The translations under genes were made by a program, and so were the position numbers. 34,195 nucleotides of DNA, from positions 1 through 34,195 of IMG/VR virus record IMGVR_UViG_3300032236_000501. One strand, 5' to 3'. Positions 30,339 through 34,195 of this stretch are shown here, in pieces. The notes under the pieces were generated by a model, which was given only the letters and a program-made list of their open reading frames with translations, searched no databases and was not told the DNA's origin. The number at the start of each line of letters is the position of its first letter. Position 1 is the stretch's first letter. The stretch is from a virus.

Positions 30339-30848
30339 TTATCCTTTTACTGTGGGCACTGCTGGGCCTGTGTATCCAGGACTTGTGGCATTGTTAACAC
30401 CTGCATAGGCTGGATTTAAAATATATTGATTGACAAACTCTTGAGGATCAAATTGATCTTGTCCACCAACTGCGTGAGGGCCAGCACCAAATGGTACTGC
30501 GGGAGCACCTGCTGGCAATTGATTATAATTTTTCAAATCTGTGGCTGTGAGTACTGGAGCATGAACACTCCAATTATATTGTGCATCTGTGGGATTTGCA
30601 CTGTGATATTCTGGTGCCATTGCGGCCTTTTGAATATCTCCTGGATTTATTCCACCACTGACCAAAGGAGTTCCTTTGCCCCAAATGGTATCAGGAACAG
30701 GAGCAAATGTCACTGGAGCACTGGATCCACCACCACCTCCGCCACCTGTGATAGCATTAACTGCACCGCCAACAACATCGCCAACGGTACCAAGGACGCC
30801 ACCAATGGCATCACCAACACCACCAACCACTTTACTTACAAATCCCAT
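30339..30848 (-). CDS. Gly-rich helix protein, possible ejection/tail protein, 169 residues
   Basis: The N-terminus is a Gly/Val/Ala amphipathic or membrane-active stretch (GFVSKVVGGVGDAIGGVLGT, then VGDVVGGAVNAITGG and seven Gly), followed by a Pro-rich, likely disordered body. A longer frame from TTG 30866 exists; the ATG at 30848 has AAGGAG 6 bases upstream and overlaps the previous TAA by one base, so it is used. Such glycine-zipper starts are typical of phage proteins that touch membranes during DNA ejection. No family is recognised. Confidence 0.6.
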   Translation of the reverse strand: MGFVSKVVGGVGDAIGGVLGTVGDVVGGAVNAITGGGGGGGSSAPVTFAPVPDTIWGKGTPLVSGGINPGDIQKAAMAPEYHSANPTDAQYNWSVHAPVLTATDLKNYNQLPAGAPAVPFGAGPHAVGGQDQFDPQEFVNQYILNPAYAGVNNATSPGYTGPAVPTVKG

Positions 30849-31252
30849 TATACGCTCCTTAGCCAAAACTTGGCTTCATATGTTTCATCAATACCACGGT
30901 CAACTCTAGTAAATTCACTAGGACAAAGGCTTTGCTGTAATAATTCATTTATTTTTGGATTGTCATAAAATGTTATACTATAGGTATAACTAACACTCAT
31001 TTCCTTATTGAATTCATTAACAGCACAAACTAGATCTAGAGCAGTGCCACTATTGGTACAATGAAACTCAACTGTGTCTTCGTTGTATGGCTTATGCACA
31101 ATGGCCACTGCACCATACCTACGAGCACGATAATCTACACTCTCTAAATTCTGCCAAACTTTTAACACAGTATCAACTGTATATTCTCTACCTTGATGAT
31201 TCTTTTGGTAGTCTTTACAAATAATCTGTTCTAATTCTGTGTCAATATTCAT
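30848..31252 (-). CDS. Small protein with possible degenerate GNAT fold
   Basis: The 134-residue protein contains GAVAIVHKPYNEDTVEFHCT (47-66), a helix (ALDLVCAVNEFNKEMSV), then ITFYDNPKINELLQQSLCPS and a last strand ending EAKFWLRSV. This order of strand, strand, helix, strand, D-N-P helix, strand resembles shortened GNAT-type proteins seen between tail genes of marine podoviruses. The acetyl-CoA loop (Q/R-x-x-G-x-G/A) is not evident, so it may be inactive or a different fold. It sits between two virion genes and has a TATAAATAG box before it. Function unknown. Confidence 0.55.
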   Translation of the reverse strand: MNIDTELEQIICKDYQKNHQGREYTVDTVLKVWQNLESVDYRARRYGAVAIVHKPYNEDTVEFHCTNSGTALDLVCAVNEFNKEMSVSYTYSITFYDNPKINELLQQSLCPSEFTRVDRGIDETYEAKFWLRSV

Positions 31253-31259
31253 TTTAGTC

Positions 31260-31267
31260 TATTTATA
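31260..31267 (-). promoter_or_regulatory. TATAAATA box before the 134-residue gene
   Basis: In the 15-bp gap the minus strand reads TATAAATAG. The hexamer at the -35 distance reads CAGCCC, which is not sigma70-like. The box would start a transcript of only a few leader bases before the ATG at 31252, so it either works with a short leader or is chance. Confidence 0.35.
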
Positions 31268-32170
31268 TTATTGCTTGACAACCTGGGCTGATAAACTTCT
31301 TAGCCCCACTGTTTGGAGTTTAGGTGTTGCGTTGCCTGTTAAAGGCGCCCATACTACTTCACAAAGATACCAATAGTAACCAAAATTAGGTTGATCAATG
31401 GCTGTTGTAAAAACATTAGGTCCTGTGTCTACTGTGCCTGTGCCTGCTGACACTGAATAAGTTTTACCTTGTTCAGCGATTGTGGTTCTATTGTTAAAAC
31501 TATATTGCACAGCACCGTTAATAGTTTCAGCAGTGGCATCATAACGATTAATCTGCACAGTGACACTGAAAGTACTGGCTGTGGTGCAACTGTATCCTGA
31601 AGTCAATGCTAGTTGACTTGATATAAACACACGCTCAGTGGGACCTGTTACAGTAACGCGAGCATTACAATCTGTAGATACAGCAAGAGGATTTCCGTTG
31701 CCATCTAAGTATGCTTCATATTCTAATGTACCATAAGCAGTAATAGGCGTAGGCCAAGGATAAACATCACCTAAATCAAGAGTAACACTGGCTGTAGTGC
31801 AGGCTATAACTGTACCATCACTACCATTATATCCATCTGGAGTCCATCCAGCACCTGTCAAAATCATACCCTGTGAAAAAGGTGGAGGTGAATGTGGTGT
31901 GGCAAAAGTCCATAATGTAGTTTGACTGGCTGTAGATCCTGGATTGTCTAGATAAGATACACTGCTAATTTGAATAGGAGCCACATACCAGTTAGGTGGT
32001 GCTGTAGTGGTAGTGTTAACAGTCCACGGCTGTCTAAAATTACCAGTTAGGTAAGCAGGTGTGTATGAACTAAATCCATCAAAGTTTTGTCCAAGGCCGC
32101 TAGGGCCTGAAGCCAAATAGTTTACGGCTTCATAAAGTCCTTCTTTACTAACTACTGGAAACTGTGCCAT
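31268..32170 (-). CDS. Tail structural protein, 300 residues
   Basis: The protein opens with GLYEAVNYLASGPSGLGQNF (11-30), followed by GFSSYTPAYLTGNFRQPW. I recognise this pattern from virion proteins of aquatic podoviruses. The rest is beta-rich, with WTPDGYNGSDGTV and a fibronectin-like C-terminal part (QINRYDA...VQYSFNNRTTI). It starts in TAATG overlap with the nozzle gene, so the two are coupled, and it probably forms part of the distal tail, hub or fiber-attachment region. No enzyme motif is seen. The exact position in the tail is uncertain. Confidence 0.6.
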   Translation of the reverse strand: MAQFPVVSKEGLYEAVNYLASGPSGLGQNFDGFSSYTPAYLTGNFRQPWTVNTTTTAPPNWYVAPIQISSVSYLDNPGSTASQTTLWTFATPHSPPPFSQGMILTGAGWTPDGYNGSDGTVIACTTASVTLDLGDVYPWPTPITAYGTLEYEAYLDGNGNPLAVSTDCNARVTVTGPTERVFISSQLALTSGYSCTTASTFSVTVQINRYDATAETINGAVQYSFNNRTTIAEQGKTYSVSAGTGTVDTGPNVFTTAIDQPNFGYYWYLCEVVWAPLTGNATPKLQTVGLRSLSAQVVKQ

Positions 32171-34167
32171 TAACGATCTTCCTCAACAGGTGCAATCTGC
32201 CATGTCATAGATGAACAATGCCAAATATTTGTGGTTGTTGAATTACTTAAAACCACAGAGTTTACGCGAAATGCATTTTGATCAATTTGTGCCCAAGGAT
32301 CATGTCCTGGATTACCATTAGCATCCACTGACAGTGTAACTGTGGTAGATGTTGTAGGCAGACTGCCAACTGAGTTTGCTCCCTCAATTGTCACTGTGAT
32401 TTTGGCCTCAGGGTCAATGATCTGTATGTCATTGTTTTGATTTTGTATGGCACCTAGATTTACTGCTTCTGGTAATACACGATGCACCATAACTTTACTG
32501 GTATATTTTTCTAATATTTTAATATTGTCTCTGCGGAATTTACTGTTGATGGGTTGTGGCGTGCTGGTGCCAGGACTACCATCAACACAGGCTAAAAAGT
32601 TATAACCTTGATCTTTTTGTAACAATGATTGATCTTGACATCCGCGAGCATAGACCACAGTTCTTGTGCCTGTGTTAACTGTTGTGCCACTGAATATTGG
32701 TGCTTCTGTGGCAAAGGTTGCTGAATCAACTTCGCGTGGTGCATTCCAACAATCAATGTCATAACGATAACTCAACATCTTGTTAGGCACACCATTTACT
32801 GCACCACTATCAGGATAATAAATTTCAACTTGACTTTTTTGTGTATTGGTCTGCATGTAGACACGATCATAGTATTGTGGGTCCAATTGATCATAAAACC
32901 AATTTTTTACACGCTGATTGCCCAATCCTTGAAAGTCATTGCCATCAAATACCCAAATATCACGAGCATCAATACCATAGACTAACTTGTCTGTATTGGC
33001 CCATGTATTAGAACTTAGTAGTCCACGGCCTTGGTTAATTAAACGCACAGACAGAATAGGTGTTTGTGTGGTAGCATAGTTCAATGGTGAAAATACCACT
33101 GTGTCCCAATATGAACACAAGAAGAACAATCCATTACAAGGAAACGCATCAACAGCGCCTCCACGAAGAGGAACTTCTAACTGGTTAGCCACATTGACTA
33201 CGGTTGGTGTCCATGTTTGTGGTGCTTGGTTAAGTCCAAAGGCCTGGCTCCATTGTACAGTTACTGGATAGACTATAGTAGATGTTGAACCCGTTGGAGT
33301 AGCAGTTAAATTACCTGCTACTAATATTGAACCCACATTCTGCGTGTTGTATTGGCGCATAAACTTTGCATAAACTTGATCCCAATTAGGATTATAGTTC
33401 CATGTGTATTGTGGTGCCACTGTACCTTTGCCATCATTTACAAATGGATCAACCACACTACTGACAATACTGATACTGGCTGTGGTTGAACTGGTAATGT
33501 AATAAGTGCCATTATAGTAACGAGGACTAACGCCTGCAATAATTGCATAACCACCAACTTGAAGAGGAGGTGTTGTATAATTTGTGCCTGTGTAAACTAT
33601 GGTGCGCCATGTTGAACTAGTAATTTGAATATCTCCAATTGATATTGGTGCCTGATTACTATACATTACCAATGGTTGGGGATTGCCACCTGAATATGTT
33701 TGATCATCAGGCCAAAACATTGGTGGATTAGTTTCATCATTTACAAACAGCACAGTACCATTCCATGATTCTGTAATGTTGGTATTTTGTCTGTAGTTAC
33801 TAAAATCACCTACTGACGGAGTAATGTCACTCCATCCACCATCCATTAATGATCCACTGTTGATACCATTGCTGGCTAACCATTTACCTGGTGTAATTAG
33901 GATAGTTGGATCTACAGGATCATAAACAGCATCAACGGCTACAATAAACCACCAATTATTATCTGCGCGGAATCCACCTGTAACAAAAGTTGGCTTACCT
34001 GGAATATACTGTAGGATTTCTTGATCACCTGCCACTGAACGGATGCCGCGAACATCTGTTTCAACATTCAAGCCAGCGTTATATTCATTAGGCCCTAGTG
34101 CCGCTGAAGGCACATCAGGCGTATATGTCATTTTGGCTAGGGGTAGTTTTACTACGGATATAGTCAT
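32170..34167 (-). CDS. Tail nozzle / packaged-DNA stabilisation-like protein
   Basis: The 665-residue beta-rich protein has an N-terminal block SAALGPNEYNAGLNVETDVR (20-39) and GIRSVAGDQEIL. Later comes a propeller-like part with DIWVFDGNDFQGLGNQRVKN followed by WFYDQLDPQYYDRVYMQTN and YRYDIDCWNAPREV. The F-x-G...LG...RV...F...L...YDRV...YPD...L-x-Y-x-Y...W layout is typical of podovirus nozzle proteins that close the tail and hold DNA in the head (P22 gp10 role). On the circle it follows the large fiber gene by 10 bases and overlaps the next gene by one base. The 5' end is duplicated at 1-95. Confidence 0.75.
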   Translation of the reverse strand: MTISVVKLPLAKMTYTPDVPSAALGPNEYNAGLNVETDVRGIRSVAGDQEILQYIPGKPTFVTGGFRADNNWWFIVAVDAVYDPVDPTILITPGKWLASNGINSGSLMDGGWSDITPSVGDFSNYRQNTNITESWNGTVLFVNDETNPPMFWPDDQTYSGGNPQPLVMYSNQAPISIGDIQITSSTWRTIVYTGTNYTTPPLQVGGYAIIAGVSPRYYNGTYYITSSTTASISIVSSVVDPFVNDGKGTVAPQYTWNYNPNWDQVYAKFMRQYNTQNVGSILVAGNLTATPTGSTSTIVYPVTVQWSQAFGLNQAPQTWTPTVVNVANQLEVPLRGGAVDAFPCNGLFFLCSYWDTVVFSPLNYATTQTPILSVRLINQGRGLLSSNTWANTDKLVYGIDARDIWVFDGNDFQGLGNQRVKNWFYDQLDPQYYDRVYMQTNTQKSQVEIYYPDSGAVNGVPNKMLSYRYDIDCWNAPREVDSATFATEAPIFSGTTVNTGTRTVVYARGCQDQSLLQKDQGYNFLACVDGSPGTSTPQPINSKFRRDNIKILEKYTSKVMVHRVLPEAVNLGAIQNQNNDIQIIDPEAKITVTIEGANSVGSLPTTSTTVTLSVDANGNPGHDPWAQIDQNAFRVNSVVLSNSTTTNIWHCSSMTWQIAPVEEDR

Positions 34168-34195
34168 TTAATATTCCTTAAACTGCACTGTTATC
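34073..34195. repeat. Terminal direct repeat, right copy
   Basis: Identical to bases 1-123. It contains the start of the nozzle gene and the last bases of the fiber gene, proving the join of window end to window start. Confidence 0.95.
34178..34195 (-). CDS. 3' end of the large fiber gene (duplicate by circular overlap)
   Basis: The last five codons and stop of the fiber gene reappear here because of the terminal overlap. The TAA at 34178-34180 lies 10 bases before the nozzle ATG. Confidence 0.9.
   Translation of the reverse strand, partial: DNSAV

Noticed and set aside
1-34195. tRNA genes and CRISPR arrays
   Set aside because: No cloverleaf-like segment or regularly spaced repeat was found by eye on either strand in the non-coding gaps.

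Overview
The window is a complete or nearly complete tailed-phage genome with short-tailed (podovirus-like) architecture, assembled as a circle. Bases 1-123 are repeated exactly at 34073-34195, so the unit is about 34,072 bp and the gene order wraps from the large fiber gene (106-4638) into the nozzle gene (32170-34167). Shine-Dalgarno sites of the AAGGA/GGAGG type and several sigma70-like promoters point to a bacterial host, but nothing fixes which one. The tail-fiber and appendage signatures resemble those of aquatic environmental phages (inference). I see no integrase, repressor, tRNA, CRISPR array, sheath or tape-measure gene.

Layout. Three blocks are visible. (1) One long minus-strand virion block reads, in transcription order, from about 18985 to 106 and then, across the circle junction, from 34167 to 24799. 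Its order is a zinc-finger protein, a terminase-small-like protein, a run of small basic and low-complexity proteins, an Ntn-hydrolase-like protein, large terminase, a P22-type portal, scaffold, an SU10-type capsid protein, adaptor, fibers, a nozzle-like protein, tail and ejection proteins (one carrying a lytic transglycosylase domain), a Dps-like protein and a holin-like protein. (2) A minus-strand early-type operon (20165-19179) holds four ATGA-overlapped small genes, with a good sigma70 promoter upstream and a strong terminator downstream. It ends in a possible ADP-ribosyltransferase-like gene. (3) A plus-strand operon (20591-24798) holds unknown small proteins, an HNH nuclease, a GNAT-like protein, a GroES-like co-chaperonin, an HNH/HTH homing-endonuclease-like protein and a protein sharing a C-terminal module with the minus-strand zinc-finger protein.

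The most unusual part is the divergent control region and what follows it. Bases 20306-20512 look like a free-standing structured small RNA: a promoter places the start exactly at a 12-bp perfect stem, and a strong terminator ends it. Bases 20984-21351 are a second non-coding block filled with hairpins, including a hairpin of about 100 nt and a possible long-range pseudoknot. Promoter-like TATAAATA boxes without -35 elements recur in front of several virion genes.

How it works together. The genome makes its own capsid, packaging motor, tail and ejection proteins, and supplies a GroES-like partner for host GroEL. It carries no recognisable polymerase, primase, helicase, ligase or nucleotide-metabolism gene, so replication and transcription probably depend wholly on the host or on unrecognised small genes or RNAs. 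Lysis appears to rest on the holin-like protein, with no free endolysin identified.
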